From contig DIWZ01000012.1 in NCBI GenBank assembly GCA_002435955.1, positions 3,706 through 67,705 of the forward strand: a stretch of 64,000 nucleotides of DNA. The letters are read 5' to 3'. How positions within the stretch are numbered: the first letter of the stretch is position 1; each line of letters starts with the position of its first letter. The notes under the pieces were generated by a model. It saw only the letters and a list, made by a program, of their open reading frames with translations, ran no database searches and was not told the origin of the DNA. This document shows positions 51,416-60,894 of this stretch, one piece after another. A program made the translations under genes and the position numbers. This stretch comes from Pelobacter sp. UBA6093 (GTDB lineage Bacteria > Desulfobacterota > Desulfuromonadia > Desulfuromonadales > Syntrophotaleaceae).

Positions 51416-51449
51416 AAAAAAAGGATTGAAGTCATTCAATCCTTTTTTT
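51416..51449. terminator. Strong bidirectional intrinsic terminator
   Basis: aaaaaaaggattgaa (51416-51430) and ttcaatccttttttt (51435-51449) are perfect complements around a 4-base loop, with U-runs in both directions. It ends the LysM-gene transcript before dprA. Confidence 0.95.
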
Positions 51450-51471
51450 CCATGAGGTGGGGAGTTCTACT

Positions 51472-52467
51472 CTACCGATCCACCGTATAAACCCGATCAC
51501 CAGTATAAATGGAGTTGACCGATTTCAGTATCAATGCCGCCGAGGTTTGCGGCTGGGTGCTCAAAACCACTGCCGCTCCCAGCAGTTCATCGGGCAATTC
51601 CATGCGATGGCCCGGCAGAGTCCGGTGGGTGGTTTGGCGCGGACGCGACAGGTAAACCATGTTGCCGGGTTCAAGACCGTCTTCGAAGCCGAGGTCAAGA
51701 TAGATGACGTCGTACTGACTCAAGGCGATTTTTTCCCGGTTGTTGGCGATAATGTAACCCGTCAGGGGGAGGGCGGCTTTTTTGAGAATAACTTCGCGGT
51801 TTGTCGGCTCTGTCGGGATCAACAGGGCGCCTCGGGTGATCTCTTTGGCTACGCGGCGAATGACGGCGGTTGCCACGGGTGGGGTAGTGGCGGTGATCTG
51901 GGCTTCTCCAAGATAACTCACCCGATGACCGAGCACCTCCTTGGTGACGGGATGTTTAATCTTTTCACCCACCTCGACCAGGGTATAGAGGTCTCCAGGT
52001 TGCAGGTCAGGGTCTTGGATTTTTACGAATATCTGGTCCTGGTAGCTTAACAGAATCCGATCATCGGTGGCATCGACCAGGGTTCCGGCGCTCTGAATCG
52101 CGTCCAGGGTGACAAACCCTTCGGTTCCAGCCATGCCTTTGACGGATATTTCTTCAACCGGCTCGATGGGCACGCTATCCATTTCGACAGGCTGTGTTGC
52201 CGATGCTTCGACCTGGCCCGGCAGAAGGACCAGCCGTCCATCGCGAATGGCGACCTTTTGTCCGGGGTAAATGAAGTGGGGGTTGGTGATAAAGGGGTTA
52301 TTGGCCCATAGATTAGGCCAGTAGTAGGGGTCCTTGATGAATTTTTCCGAGACGCCCCACAGCGTATCTCCCTTTTTGATGGTGTATATCTGCTCCGGCG
52401 ATTGCGCTATGGCTGCAAGCGGGAACAGCAGACACAGGACCAGCAGGGCTTTGCAGATGCTTTTCAT
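51472..52467 (-). CDS. LysM-domain exported protein
   Basis: A 331-residue protein with a signal peptide (about 1-21, LVLCLLFPLAAIAQ) and one LysM domain (about 27-77, YTIKKGDTLWGVSEKFIKDPYYWPNLW in two parts). The rest is a beta-rich region without a family I can name. LysM binds peptidoglycan, so it is probably periplasmic and wall-attached. It lies 81 bases downstream of cpoB and ends at the terminator, so the two share a transcript. Confidence 0.85.
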   Translation of the reverse strand: MKSICKALLVLCLLFPLAAIAQSPEQIYTIKKGDTLWGVSEKFIKDPYYWPNLWANNPFITNPHFIYPGQKVAIRDGRLVLLPGQVEASATQPVEMDSVPIEPVEEISVKGMAGTEGFVTLDAIQSAGTLVDATDDRILLSYQDQIFVKIQDPDLQPGDLYTLVEVGEKIKHPVTKEVLGHRVSYLGEAQITATTPPVATAVIRRVAKEITRGALLIPTEPTNREVILKKAALPLTGYIIANNREKIALSQYDVIYLDLGFEDGLEPGNMVYLSRPRQTTHRTLPGHRMELPDELLGAAVVLSTQPQTSAALILKSVNSIYTGDRVYTVDR

Positions 52468-52548
52468 GGAATATCCCCCGTGAGATGGCAGTCAGGTGGA
52501 GAACCGCGCAAGTTTCCACCTGCATAAATTGATGACAGATCTTCCGTG

Positions 52549-53217
52549 TCAGGGCTCCACCAGGGCTTTACGGGCGGCGACACTGTTCGGGTAGCGTTGC
52601 TGCAGAGTCTGCAGGGCCTGCCTGGCCTTCTCGTACTGATTGAGCTGACGCAGTGCCGGCGCCATGCGCAGCAAGGCGTCCGGTGCTTTATCGCTGAGCG
52701 GGTAATTGTCGACAACTTTTTGGAATTCCTGGACGGATCGAGCGAATTGTCCAAGTTTGTAATAGCATTCTCCGAGCCAAAATTGGGCGTTGCCAGCATA
52801 ATTGTTGGTGGGAAAGTGATTCAAAAAGGTTTCAAAGCCTTCAATGGACTGGTTGTAGCGGCCTGAAGCGTAATCACCGAAGGCCTTGAGGTAGGTTTCG
52901 GTCGGGGAAGCGGCGGTCGACCGCGCCTCGGTTTCAGGCGCTTGGCTTGCCAGGGTGGTGTTTTCCCCGACAGGGGTGACCTTTTGTGCCGCCAAGGCTG
53001 TCTGCAGGGTGCCAATTTGTCGCTGTTGCTCTGCCACCTGCTGTTCCAGTCTGTCCAGACGCAAATTCTGTTGCTCTATGAGACTGTTCTGGGTGTTCAG
53101 GCTTGCCCGAAGGAAAGACAAGCCGTTGTCGGCCTGTGGTGCCATGCCGGGAGAGGTCATGGCGCACCCGGAGAAAAGGACGCTGGCAAGGGCAAAAAAG
53201 ACAAATAGACGGGTCAT
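52549..53217 (-). CDS. cpoB: CpoB/YbgF-like TPR lipoprotein
   Basis: A 222-residue exported protein of the Tol-Pal-associated CpoB family. The signal peptide ends in a lipobox (SVLFSGC), unlike E. coli CpoB, which is soluble. A coiled coil (about 40-80, NSLIEQQNLRLDRLEQQVAEQ) is followed by a linker and three TPR repeats (from YLKAFGDYASGRYNQSIEGF). CpoB coordinates outer-membrane constriction with wall synthesis. No tol-pal genes are in the window. Confidence 0.88.
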   Translation of the reverse strand: MTRLFVFFALASVLFSGCAMTSPGMAPQADNGLSFLRASLNTQNSLIEQQNLRLDRLEQQVAEQQRQIGTLQTALAAQKVTPVGENTTLASQAPETEARSTAASPTETYLKAFGDYASGRYNQSIEGFETFLNHFPTNNYAGNAQFWLGECYYKLGQFARSVQEFQKVVDNYPLSDKAPDALLRMAPALRQLNQYEKARQALQTLQQRYPNSVAARKALVEP

Positions 53218-53290
53218 GAAGACATCCCCGGCTTGCGGCAAATCCGGAAGCCATAAAAAGTAACGCTGTAATGTGAAGATTTGCTAAAAA

Positions 53291-53317
53291 AGTATAGGCT
53301 TTTTAACACCTTGTCAA
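53291..53317 (-). promoter_or_regulatory. Candidate sigma-70 promoter for cpoB
   Basis: On the minus strand TTGACA (53317-53312) and TATACT (53296-53291) are separated by 15 bases. The predicted start is about 65 bases before the cpoB ATG. The spacer is two bases shorter than the optimum but both boxes are near consensus. It lies in the 248-base divergent gap with the U32 peptidase gene. Confidence 0.5.
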
Positions 53318-53465
53318 GGGAAAGGTTTTTTGTCGAGGTGTGAAGCTGTTTCGCGAAAAGGGTATTTCGTGTTAATGTCGAGAGGTTCGGTTCCCGGGGG
53401 CGGATGGATATACACGCTGGTTTTAACGGGAATCCCCTGAAACCGATTGCTGCCCTGGAGATGTC

Positions 53466-54686
53466 ATGAAATTGCAGCCTGAATTGCTGGCGCCTGCCGG
53501 TAGTCTGGAAAAACTTGAAACCGCCCTGTTATATGGGGCCGATGCGGTCTATGTAGGTGGGGAGCGCTTCGGTCTGCGGGCCCAGGCGGATAACTTTACC
53601 CTGGAACAGTTGGCGCGGGCGCGGGAGCTGACCCTGCGCCTGAACCGGCGGCTGTATCTGACTTTAAATGCCTATCTCATGCCCGGTGAAACGGAAGCCT
53701 GCGCCGTCTATGTGGACCAGTTGCGGGCCTTGGACCTCGATGCTTATATCGTGGCCGACCCGGGGGTGCTTGCGTTGGTGCAGGCTGGCGACCCTGGCCG
53801 AGAAATACACCTTTCCACCCAGGCCAATACCACCAATGCCGAGGCTGCCCGTTTCTGGGCCCGTGCCGGGGTACGGCGTATCAACCTGGCCCGCGAGCTC
53901 GGGCTGGAAGAGATTCGCGCTGTGCGCGCCGCCACCGATGTGGAACTGGAAGTCTTTGTGCACGGCGCCATGTGCGTGGCCATGTCCGGACGTTGTCTAC
54001 TGTCAGCGGCCATGACTGATCGCGGTGCCAACCGGGGTTTATGCACCCAGCCCTGCCGCTGGAGTTACGCCCTGGTGGAAAAGACCCGTCCCGGCCAGTA
54101 TTTTCCCATCGAGGAGGATGCGCGTGGCAGTTATGTGTTGAACAGCCGGGATCTGTGCCTGCTCGAGCAGCTGCCGCAGCTGGTCGAGGCCGGGATCGAC
54201 AGTCTCAAGATCGAGGGGCGCATGAAAAGTCGTTACTATGTGGCGGCGGTGACCCGGGTTTACCGGCAGGCGTTGGACCGTTACCTGGAGCACCCTGGCG
54301 CCTGGCACTGCCGGCCAAGCTGGCGGAAGGAATTGGAAAGTGTCAGCCATAGGCCTTACAGCACCGGTTTTTTTTTCGGCAAGGAGGACCCGCAGTTACA
54401 ACCCGACCATGGTGGTTACATACGTCGGTGTGATTTTGTCGGGGAGGTGACCCGGGTGGAAACCGACGGCCGGGGGGTGGTGATCGGGCGCAATCGCTTC
54501 TTTCCCGGCGAGACGCTGGAATTGATCGGGCCGGGCATGCGCCAGGCCTGCTTCGAGGTGCGGGAACCAACGGCCGAGGATGGAACGCCCTTGCCGGTGG
54601 TGCAGCCCAACGCCCGAGCGCTGCTACCGCTGCCCGCGGGCGCCCAAGCGGGGGATCTGCTACGCCGCGACCGGGTGGAAGGTTAG
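53466..54686 (+). CDS. U32-family peptidase (TrhP/YegQ-like)
   Basis: A 406-residue U32 protein. It opens LQPELLAPAGSLEKLETALLYGADAVYVGG, has the Cys-containing core GRCLLSAAMTDRGANRGLC and TQPCRW, then KIEGRMKSRYYVAAVTRVYR, and a C-terminal beta-barrel domain. The closest known function is prephenate-dependent tRNA hydroxylation (ho5U34; TrhP), with two conserved Cys clusters for an Fe-S cofactor. The 'peptidase' name is historical. Ten of the wording features match but a specific function is inferred. Confidence 0.88.
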   Translation: MKLQPELLAPAGSLEKLETALLYGADAVYVGGERFGLRAQADNFTLEQLARARELTLRLNRRLYLTLNAYLMPGETEACAVYVDQLRALDLDAYIVADPGVLALVQAGDPGREIHLSTQANTTNAEAARFWARAGVRRINLARELGLEEIRAVRAATDVELEVFVHGAMCVAMSGRCLLSAAMTDRGANRGLCTQPCRWSYALVEKTRPGQYFPIEEDARGSYVLNSRDLCLLEQLPQLVEAGIDSLKIEGRMKSRYYVAAVTRVYRQALDRYLEHPGAWHCRPSWRKELESVSHRPYSTGFFFGKEDPQLQPDHGGYIRRCDFVGEVTRVETDGRGVVIGRNRFFPGETLELIGPGMRQACFEVREPTAEDGTPLPVVQPNARALLPLPAGAQAGDLLRRDRVEG

Positions 54687-54729
54687 TGTAAATTATTTAA
54701 GCATTCGCGTGGCCGGACAGGCTCCCGGG

Positions 54730-55374
54730 TCAAAGGTTCGGCTCGCGTGCCTGCCAGATGCGGCGGGTGCCCAGGTCGCAGGCGGTGAGGGTTCCGCCGT
54801 AGACCGCGCCGGTGTCCAGGCCGATGCGGCGGGATCCGAAGTACGGCTTGCGCATGGGAGTGTGGCCAAATACCACGGTTTTGCCCCAGTCGGCGATCGA
54901 TTCCAGAAACGCTTCGCGGATCCACAACAGGTCGTTTTCGGTCTGCTGTCTGAGGGAATAACCGGGCCGCAAGCCGGCATGCACGAAAATATGCTTGCCC
55001 GTTTCGTAGAAGAGTTGCAAGCTGTTGAAAAAATCGCGATGGGCAGCAGGCAGCTGCAGGTGGCCTTTGTCCAGATAGGCGAGCAGGGTGACCAGCCCGC
55101 CGTTGGCCAGATATACCGGCAGGTTGCGCCCGGCCAGCACATCAAGCAGCATGCGTTCATGATTGCCCATCAAAAAGATGCAGCGGGGCACCCGGCTGCG
55201 AAGGGCCAGCAACGTTTCCACCACCCCGCGTGGATCGGGGCCGCGGTCGATGTAGTCGCCGAGAAACACGATGCGATCATCCCGGGCGGGGACTATTCGG
55301 GCCATCAGGGTCTGCAGGGCGTATCGACATCCGTGGATATCGCCGACAGCCAGCAATCTTCCGCGCCGTTTCAT
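54730..55374 (-). CDS. ApaH/PrpA-like serine/threonine phosphatase
   Basis: A 214-residue calcineurin-like metallophosphatase. The motifs GDIHG (11-15), GDYIDRGPD, GNHE, and the two metal His segments FVHAGLRP and FGHTPM are all present. They match PPP-family bacterial phosphatases PrpA/PrpB and ApaH-type enzymes, so the substrate could be phosphoprotein or Ap4A. It converges on the U32 gene and is divergent from the sensor kinase. Confidence 0.88.
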   Translation of the reverse strand: MKRRGRLLAVGDIHGCRYALQTLMARIVPARDDRIVFLGDYIDRGPDPRGVVETLLALRSRVPRCIFLMGNHERMLLDVLAGRNLPVYLANGGLVTLLAYLDKGHLQLPAAHRDFFNSLQLFYETGKHIFVHAGLRPGYSLRQQTENDLLWIREAFLESIADWGKTVVFGHTPMRKPYFGSRRIGLDTGAVYGGTLTACDLGTRRIWQAREPNL

Positions 55375-55442
55375 GGATTGCCTCCTCTTGTATTACCATA
55401 GCGCCGCCCCAGGTTTGCGGCAAGGCAGCAGAAGGACGTTTT

Positions 55443-56747
55443 ATGGTCTCCAATCCGCGTTCTCGATCGGTATTTCTGGCCCAGAACGGCAGCCTGATGT
55501 TTTTGCTGGTGTTGCTGTTTCTGTTTGCCCATGGGCCGGATCTGCTGTACGGAGCGATTAGTTTAGGGTTGCTGGCGGCCTATCACGCTCTGGTGAACTA
55601 TTATTTCACCCCTCGCCAGATCCAGCAGGCCCGATTGATGACGGCACATCTGGGCGTCTACCTGCTACTGTGTACGCTTGTCATTAGCGCAACCACCGAT
55701 GGTGACGAAGAGAGTCTCTATTGGATCGGTTACCTGCTGCCCATTACGACAGCCGCCGCCAACCTGAGTCTTTCTCGTACCCTGGCCGTCTGCGGATTGT
55801 CTTCGTTGCTGTATGCCGCGTTGTTTCCCAGGGTGCTCTATCTGGATCCGGGGTTGCGCGCCGAAGAAGTGCCGGAACTGCTGATCGTGGTGACCACCTT
55901 TTTCATTATCGGCGTGCTGGTGCAATCCTTTTCCGCAAGCCAACAGCGCAGCCTGGAACAGCAGGAAAACCTCAACCGGCGCCTGATTGCCAACCGAAAA
56001 ATCCTTCAGGATTCCCTGCGCAAATTGCGCCGTGCGGAAGAAAGTCTGCGACGTAAGGACAGGTTGTCCGCCTTGGGGCGCATGTCCGCCGGCATGGCCC
56101 ACGAAATTCGCAACCCGTTGGGCATCATTTCTTCCTCGGTGCAACTGTTGGCCAAAAAACTGGGCACTCGCAGCGACGATATCGAGCAATTGGTGTCCGT
56201 GGTGCAGGAGGAGGTGCAGCGCCTCAACGGCTTGATCAACGATTTTATCAAATTCGGCAGGCCTGCTGCTCCGGACCGCCATGCTATCGATGCCCGACAA
56301 CTGGTGAACCGCACCGTGCTGGAGTGCCAGCCCCTTGCGCAACAACGCGGCGTGAATTTGTTGGCGGAGTGCCCGCCTGATCCGTTGGAGGCCTGGCTGG
56401 ACGGCGGGTTGCTGCGGCAGGCTCTGCTGAATCTGGTCATCAATGCCCTGGAAGCCACCCCGGCCCTGGGACGAGTGAGGGTAAAGGTAGGTCCGGCAGG
56501 ACAGGGGGTAAGCTTTACGGTGCACAATACCGGTTCAATTATTCCCCAGGAGTTGCAATCCCGCATTTTCGATCCCTTTGTCACCACCAAGGATCGGGGC
56601 TCCGGTCTGGGTCTGGCCAATGCCCACCAGATCGTCATTGGTCATGGCGGCGAAATGCGCGTGAGGAGCACTCCGGAAGAAGGCACGATGTTCAGCATAT
56701 GGATACCTTTGCGGGAGGGGACGGATGCAGCACATTCTCGTGGTTGA
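55443..56747 (+). CDS. NtrB/AtoS-type sensor histidine kinase
   Basis: A 434-residue kinase without a periplasmic sensor. About six N-terminal membrane helices (residues 15 to 160) form the input module. A coiled linker follows (about 165-205), then the H-box MAHEIRNPLG with H220, the N-box NLVINALEATP, and the G-box DRGSGLGLANAH. This HPK4-type core pairs with NtrC regulators, and the next gene is one. Start ATG 55443 follows AGAAGGACG. Input is unknown; a 5-7TM fold suggests membrane or quinone-linked signals. Confidence 0.92.
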   Translation: MVSNPRSRSVFLAQNGSLMFLLVLLFLFAHGPDLLYGAISLGLLAAYHALVNYYFTPRQIQQARLMTAHLGVYLLLCTLVISATTDGDEESLYWIGYLLPITTAAANLSLSRTLAVCGLSSLLYAALFPRVLYLDPGLRAEEVPELLIVVTTFFIIGVLVQSFSASQQRSLEQQENLNRRLIANRKILQDSLRKLRRAEESLRRKDRLSALGRMSAGMAHEIRNPLGIISSSVQLLAKKLGTRSDDIEQLVSVVQEEVQRLNGLINDFIKFGRPAAPDRHAIDARQLVNRTVLECQPLAQQRGVNLLAECPPDPLEAWLDGGLLRQALLNLVINALEATPALGRVRVKVGPAGQGVSFTVHNTGSIIPQELQSRIFDPFVTTKDRGSGLGLANAHQIVIGHGGEMRVRSTPEEGTMFSIWIPLREGTDAAHSRG

Positions 56748-58089
56748 TGATGAAAAAAATTACCTGGTGGTGCTGTCGGCATTGTTGAGAGACGCAGGCT
56801 ACAAGGTATCCGCCGTTGATAACCCTTTTGCGGCCCTGGAATTGCTGGCGCGTGAGTCGATAGCGCTGGTGTTGTCCGATTTGAAAATGCCGCGCATGGA
56901 GGGCCTGGAATTCTATTGTCGCGCGCAACAGGAATACGGTCCCCTGCCGTTTATCATCCTGACCGCTTTCGCCACTGTGGAGACCGCCCTCGACGCAATG
57001 AAGGCCGGGGTGTTCGACTACCTGATAAAGCCCTTCAATAACGAGGAGATCCTTCTGACGGTAGCCAAGGCCCTGGATTTGTCCCGTTTACAAAGCGAGA
57101 ACGCTTCCCTCAAGCGTCAATTGGAGCTTACCCGCAAGGGAGACCTGATCGGGGAGAGTTTGCCGATCCGCCAGTTGCTGGCGGATATTGCCCGGGTGGC
57201 ATCGGCGCGTACCTCCATAATGATCATGGGCGAAAGCGGCTCGGGCAAGGAACTTGTGGCTCGCATGTTGCACCACGCAAGCCCTCGGACGGACGCACCT
57301 CTGGTGACGGTCAATTGCGCCACTTTCACGGAAACCTTGCTCGAAAGCGAACTGTTCGGTCATGAACGCGGTGCTTTTACCGGCGCGGTGGACCGTAAAC
57401 AGGGGTTGCTTGAGGTTGCCAACGGCGGCACCCTGTTTTTGGACGAAATCGGCGAATTTTCCCTGAACCTGCAACCCAAGTTGCTGCGCGTGCTGCAGGA
57501 ACGGCGTTTTCGGAGGGTCGGAGGTACTGTCGAACTTGAAACCGATGTGCGTCTGGTGGCGGCTACCAACCGCGATTTGCGGATCATGGTGGAGGACGGT
57601 ACTTTTCGCGAGGATCTTTACTATAGGCTGAATGTTGTATCTTTGCAGGTGCCGCCGCTGCGTGAGCGCGGTGACGATATATCGTTGCTGGCCATGTCCT
57701 TTTTGCGACGTTTTGCCAAGGAACTCGGGCGGGAGGTGTCCGGCATCGCGCCTGACGCCCTGGCGGCCATGCAGCACTATGCATGGCCGGGCAACGTACG
57801 CGAATTGCAAAATGCCATGGAACGCGGGGTGCTGTTCTGCAAAGGCAGCGTGCTGCAAGTTGACGATCTGCCGGAGCCGATCCGCCCCCAGGACTCCTCC
57901 GAATTGCTGTCGGTCTCTAGTTTCCCGGGGACCGACAAGTCCCTGCCCGAGCTGCTGGATGACGTCGAGCGCCAGCTCATCCATCAGGCGCTGGTACGTG
58001 CCCGCGGAGTACAGGCCCAGGCAGCCCAGCTGCTTGGCATCAGCCGCAGCAATCTGCAGTACAAGCTGAAGAAATACCAGTTGCTCTGA
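56725..58089 (+). CDS. NtrC-family sigma-54-dependent response regulator
   Basis: A 454-residue regulator with receiver (D52 in LVLSDLKMP), AAA+ sigma-54 interaction domain (Walker A GESGSGKE at 169-176, the GAFTGA loop at 216-221 that contacts sigma-54, Walker B LFLDEIGEF) and a C-terminal Fis-type HTH (about 415-454, AAQLLGISRSNLQYKLKKY). It overlaps the kinase gene by 23 bases. Its targets are not obvious in the window. Confidence 0.94.
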   Translation: MQHILVVDDEKNYLVVLSALLRDAGYKVSAVDNPFAALELLARESIALVLSDLKMPRMEGLEFYCRAQQEYGPLPFIILTAFATVETALDAMKAGVFDYLIKPFNNEEILLTVAKALDLSRLQSENASLKRQLELTRKGDLIGESLPIRQLLADIARVASARTSIMIMGESGSGKELVARMLHHASPRTDAPLVTVNCATFTETLLESELFGHERGAFTGAVDRKQGLLEVANGGTLFLDEIGEFSLNLQPKLLRVLQERRFRRVGGTVELETDVRLVAATNRDLRIMVEDGTFREDLYYRLNVVSLQVPPLRERGDDISLLAMSFLRRFAKELGREVSGIAPDALAAMQHYAWPGNVRELQNAMERGVLFCKGSVLQVDDLPEPIRPQDSSELLSVSSFPGTDKSLPELLDDVERQLIHQALVRARGVQAQAAQLLGISRSNLQYKLKKYQLL

Positions 58090-58320
58090 TCAAGGAGGGG
58101 CGTCTCAAGGACAAACCAATCCCGGTCTGCATCATTATGATCTCGGTCATCCGCCGGCCTCCGGCGAAAACCTCTATGCGCAGCAGCAAGAATTGGGCGA
58201 TGCCATGGAAAAGCGCTTGCAGGCGTACGTTCAAACCGGCATATTGACGTTGCGGGCCCGACATCTTGGTTTGCCGACCGGGCCGTGACAGCCGTTTGTC
58301 GGAATTGACAGGGAGCAAGA

Positions 58321-59232
58321 ATGAAGATCAAGCTGATTGCAAACCCGGTGGCCGGCGGCGACGCCCGACGTAAAATCGAACAGACCGTCGCCTGGATGCA
58401 GGCGCGGGACGTGGCGGTTGATCTGACGTTAACCGAAGCGCGTGGCGATGCCCAAAGGGCTGCGGCCGCCGCGCGGGCTGGTGGCTTCGACCGCATTGTG
58501 GCCGCCGGCGGTGACGGTACCCTCAACGAAGTGATCAACGGCCTGGCGCCGAGCGATATCCCCCTGGGCTTTATTCCGCTGGGCACGACCAACGTTTTTG
58601 CCTTGGAAACGGACATCCCGTTTGACCTGGAGCGGGCTTGTGCTCTGGTGCTGGAGGGAACGCCGAGCCCAATCTGTTTGGGGCAGGCCGATGGACACCG
58701 TTTTCTGCTCATGGCAGGCATCGGTTTCGATGCCGCCGTGGTCCGCGGGGTCAGCCTGCGCCTCAAGCGGCGTGTCGGCAAGTTGGCCTATGTCGTCAGC
58801 GGTCTGATCGGACTGTGCTGCTACCGACCCCGTCCTTTGGAGGTGCTGACCGAGGCGGGGGTGCGACGGCAGGCCTACGGGGTAATCATCAGCAACGGTC
58901 GCCTTTACGGCGGCCGTTTTGTCGTGTCCCCAGGGGCTTCCCTTTATACCAGATCACTTAACGTATGCCTGCTGCTGCGCAAAACCCGCCTGGGCCTGTT
59001 GCGCACGGTGGTTAAAATCGTCGCGGGGCGTCCATTGCTGGCGGACGAGGTGGTGCAGTTGCGGGCGCGCCAAGTCGTCGTTGCGGGCGCAGGTGTGCCA
59101 GTACAGGTGGATGGGGATTATCTTGGAGAATTGCCGCGCGTATTTCATTCGACTTTTGGAGAACTTAAAATGGTGCTGCCGCTATGGTCTGCCGACCCTG
59201 GTTTCGCCGAAGGAAAAGGTGCAAGCAGATGA
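58321..59232 (+). CDS. Diacylglycerol kinase-family lipid kinase
   Basis: A 303-residue DAGK/YegS-type enzyme. NPVAGG near the N-terminus, the nucleotide motif IVAAGGDGTLNEVINGL, and the PLGTTNVFALE and GIGFDAAVV segments mark the family; the C-terminal domain is complete. It phosphorylates a diacyl or sphingoid lipid; the substrate is undetermined. GGGAGCAAG precedes the ATG. It overlaps the Nudix gene by four bases. The 231-base gap before it is unassigned. Confidence 0.9.
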   Translation: MKIKLIANPVAGGDARRKIEQTVAWMQARDVAVDLTLTEARGDAQRAAAAARAGGFDRIVAAGGDGTLNEVINGLAPSDIPLGFIPLGTTNVFALETDIPFDLERACALVLEGTPSPICLGQADGHRFLLMAGIGFDAAVVRGVSLRLKRRVGKLAYVVSGLIGLCCYRPRPLEVLTEAGVRRQAYGVIISNGRLYGGRFVVSPGASLYTRSLNVCLLLRKTRLGLLRTVVKIVAGRPLLADEVVQLRARQVVVAGAGVPVQVDGDYLGELPRVFHSTFGELKMVLPLWSADPGFAEGKGASR

Positions 59233-59744
59233 ATCTGATGCGAAAGTCGTTGTTTGATGGTCGAATCATCTCCGTTGCCCTGGAAGAGCATCGCCTTCCC
59301 GACGGCAGGACCTCCACCTTTGAAATGGTTCGGCATCCCGGCGGTGCGGCTGCATTGCCGGTGCTGGAAGATGGACGCGTGATTCTGATTCGCCAGTTCC
59401 GGCCGGCGGCCGGCGGTCTGGTCTGGGAAATTCCGGCCGGTAGACTGGAGCCGGAGGAGGATCCGGCCGATTGCATCCGTCGAGAACTGGAAGAGGAGAT
59501 CGGTTATCGCCCCGGTACGGTGGAGCCACTTTGCACCATGCTCTCCGCCATCGGGTTTTGCGATGAACGTGTCCATCTGTTTATCGCCAGCCAATTGGAG
59601 GCGGTGCCAAGTGCGCTGGAAGCCGATGAATTTATCGAGCCGATCACCATGGATCTGGATGCGGCGCTGAAGCTGTTGGAATCCGGCGAAATCGTCGATG
59701 CCAAGACCCAGCTGGCCTTGTTGCTGGCGGATCGGCGCCGGTGA
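59229..59744 (+). CDS. ADP-ribose pyrophosphatase-like Nudix hydrolase
   Basis: A 171-residue Nudix enzyme. A perfect Nudix box GRLEPEEDPADCIRRELEEE (GX5EX7REUXEE, then IG) is near residues 75-96, and the N-terminal segment FEMVRHPGGAAALPVLEDG plus RQFRPAAGG matches ADPRase-type members. The product is likely AMP plus ribose 5-phosphate. Start ATG 59229 overlaps the lipid kinase stop; an earlier frame start at 59184 lies inside that gene. Confidence 0.9.
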   Translation: MNLMRKSLFDGRIISVALEEHRLPDGRTSTFEMVRHPGGAAALPVLEDGRVILIRQFRPAAGGLVWEIPAGRLEPEEDPADCIRRELEEEIGYRPGTVEPLCTMLSAIGFCDERVHLFIASQLEAVPSALEADEFIEPITMDLDAALKLLESGEIVDAKTQLALLLADRRR

Positions 59745-59806
59745 TCCGGTGGCCGAAAAATTATTTGGTTCTCATATCGAAGCGGCACTGTTCCCATCCA
59801 CAGGCT

Positions 59807-59831
59807 CATGGATAGTCCGACAGCCTCCTAG
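59807..59831 (-). repeat. 25-bp repeat, copy 2 (inverted relative to 41353-41377)
   Basis: The reverse complement is identical over 25 bases to 41353-41377. It ends 18 bases before the nudC GTG start and lies in the 105-base gap after the Nudix gene. Beyond the 25 bases the similarity drops. Confidence 0.95.
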
Positions 59832-59849
59832 TTGCTGCAGAGGTCATTT

Positions 59850-60719
59850 GTGAGTAGCATCGATACGTATTTTTCATCCCCTTTGCACCTGCCTTTCAAC
59901 AGCAGTAGCCTGCAAAAATACTTCCAGCCCGGCGTGCCCGATCAAGACCCCGGCGGGCCGGGTTACTGGGTGTTGCTGCGCGGTTCCGAGTTGTTGCTTC
60001 AGGGACAGCCCGGGGGCGTGCAACTGTCTTATGGCGGGCGTCAGACGGACTGGCCGGTATCGGTTGGGGCTTTGTATGTCGGTGATTGGCGTGGCGCACC
60101 TTGCCGCCTGCTGAATTGGCCGGAGGAAACACCCCTGGTGGATGGTCTGATTCCCTGCCAGTTGCGCGATTGGGGCGCTTGCCTTCCAGTCGAGCTGTTG
60201 TCCCTCGGTGGCCTGGCCAACCAGATCCGGCACTGGGAAACCAACAGCGGTTTCTGCGGTCGCTGCGGTGGTCTGATGGTTCGTTTGCCGCGCGAATGGG
60301 GCAAGCGCTGTGAAGTCTGCTCCGCATTGTACTTTCCGCATATTCACCCCTGTGCCATTATCCTTGTGCGCCGCCCCGGCGAAGTGCTTCTGACCCGCAA
60401 GGCCGAATGGCCCGACGGGCATTACAGCCTTGTGGCCGGCTTTGTCAATAGTGGTGAATGTCTGGAAGAGGCAGCGGTACGCGAGATCGCCGAGGAGACC
60501 GGGGTGCGGGTCAAAAACCTGCGCTACGTCGGCAGCCAGTGCTGGCCTTTTCCCAGTCAGTTGATGGCGGGTTTTACCGCCGATTACGATGACGGCGAGC
60601 TGGTGGTCGATTATGGCGAACTGGCCGATGCTCGCTGGTTTTCCGTCGACGCCCTGCCGCTGATGCCTCCACCACGCAGTATCTCCCGATATATCCTCGA
60701 TAATTTTCTGCACTTGTAG
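59850..60719 (+). CDS. nudC: NAD(H) pyrophosphatase / deNADding enzyme NudC
   Basis: A 289-residue NudC. A zinc ribbon (CGRCG ... CEVC near 140-165), the Nudix box GFVNSGECLEEAAVREIAEE, and the NudC signature SQCWPFPSQLM (Cys where most have Pro) are all present. It hydrolyses NADH and removes NAD caps from RNA. GTG 59850 with AGAGG seven bases upstream was chosen over the TTG at 59832. The substrate call rests on the SQxWPFP motif. Confidence 0.93.
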   Translation: MSSIDTYFSSPLHLPFNSSSLQKYFQPGVPDQDPGGPGYWVLLRGSELLLQGQPGGVQLSYGGRQTDWPVSVGALYVGDWRGAPCRLLNWPEETPLVDGLIPCQLRDWGACLPVELLSLGGLANQIRHWETNSGFCGRCGGLMVRLPREWGKRCEVCSALYFPHIHPCAIILVRRPGEVLLTRKAEWPDGHYSLVAGFVNSGECLEEAAVREIAEETGVRVKNLRYVGSQCWPFPSQLMAGFTADYDDGELVVDYGELADARWFSVDALPLMPPPRSISRYILDNFLHL

Positions 60720-60894
60720 CGCCAGGCGATATCACTGAGGCTACCTGGTGGCTGCACGAGCCGTGAAATTTCTTGGCGGATGCCGGTTTTCCACTCGCAT
60801 CGGGTTGCCGGTTGCCGAATCTAAGGCAAACTGTACACATAAAGGTCCCGGTAGTTTGTTGGAAGGGGCACCTGCTTGATAGGGGGATAGACAA

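Noticed and set aside
58090..58320. Possible small gene between the NtrC-type regulator and the lipid kinase
   Set aside because: One frame is open to 58288 but overlaps the regulator's end and has no start codon near the AAGGAGG at 58093; another has an ATG at 58136 but gives a short basic peptide with no ribosome site.
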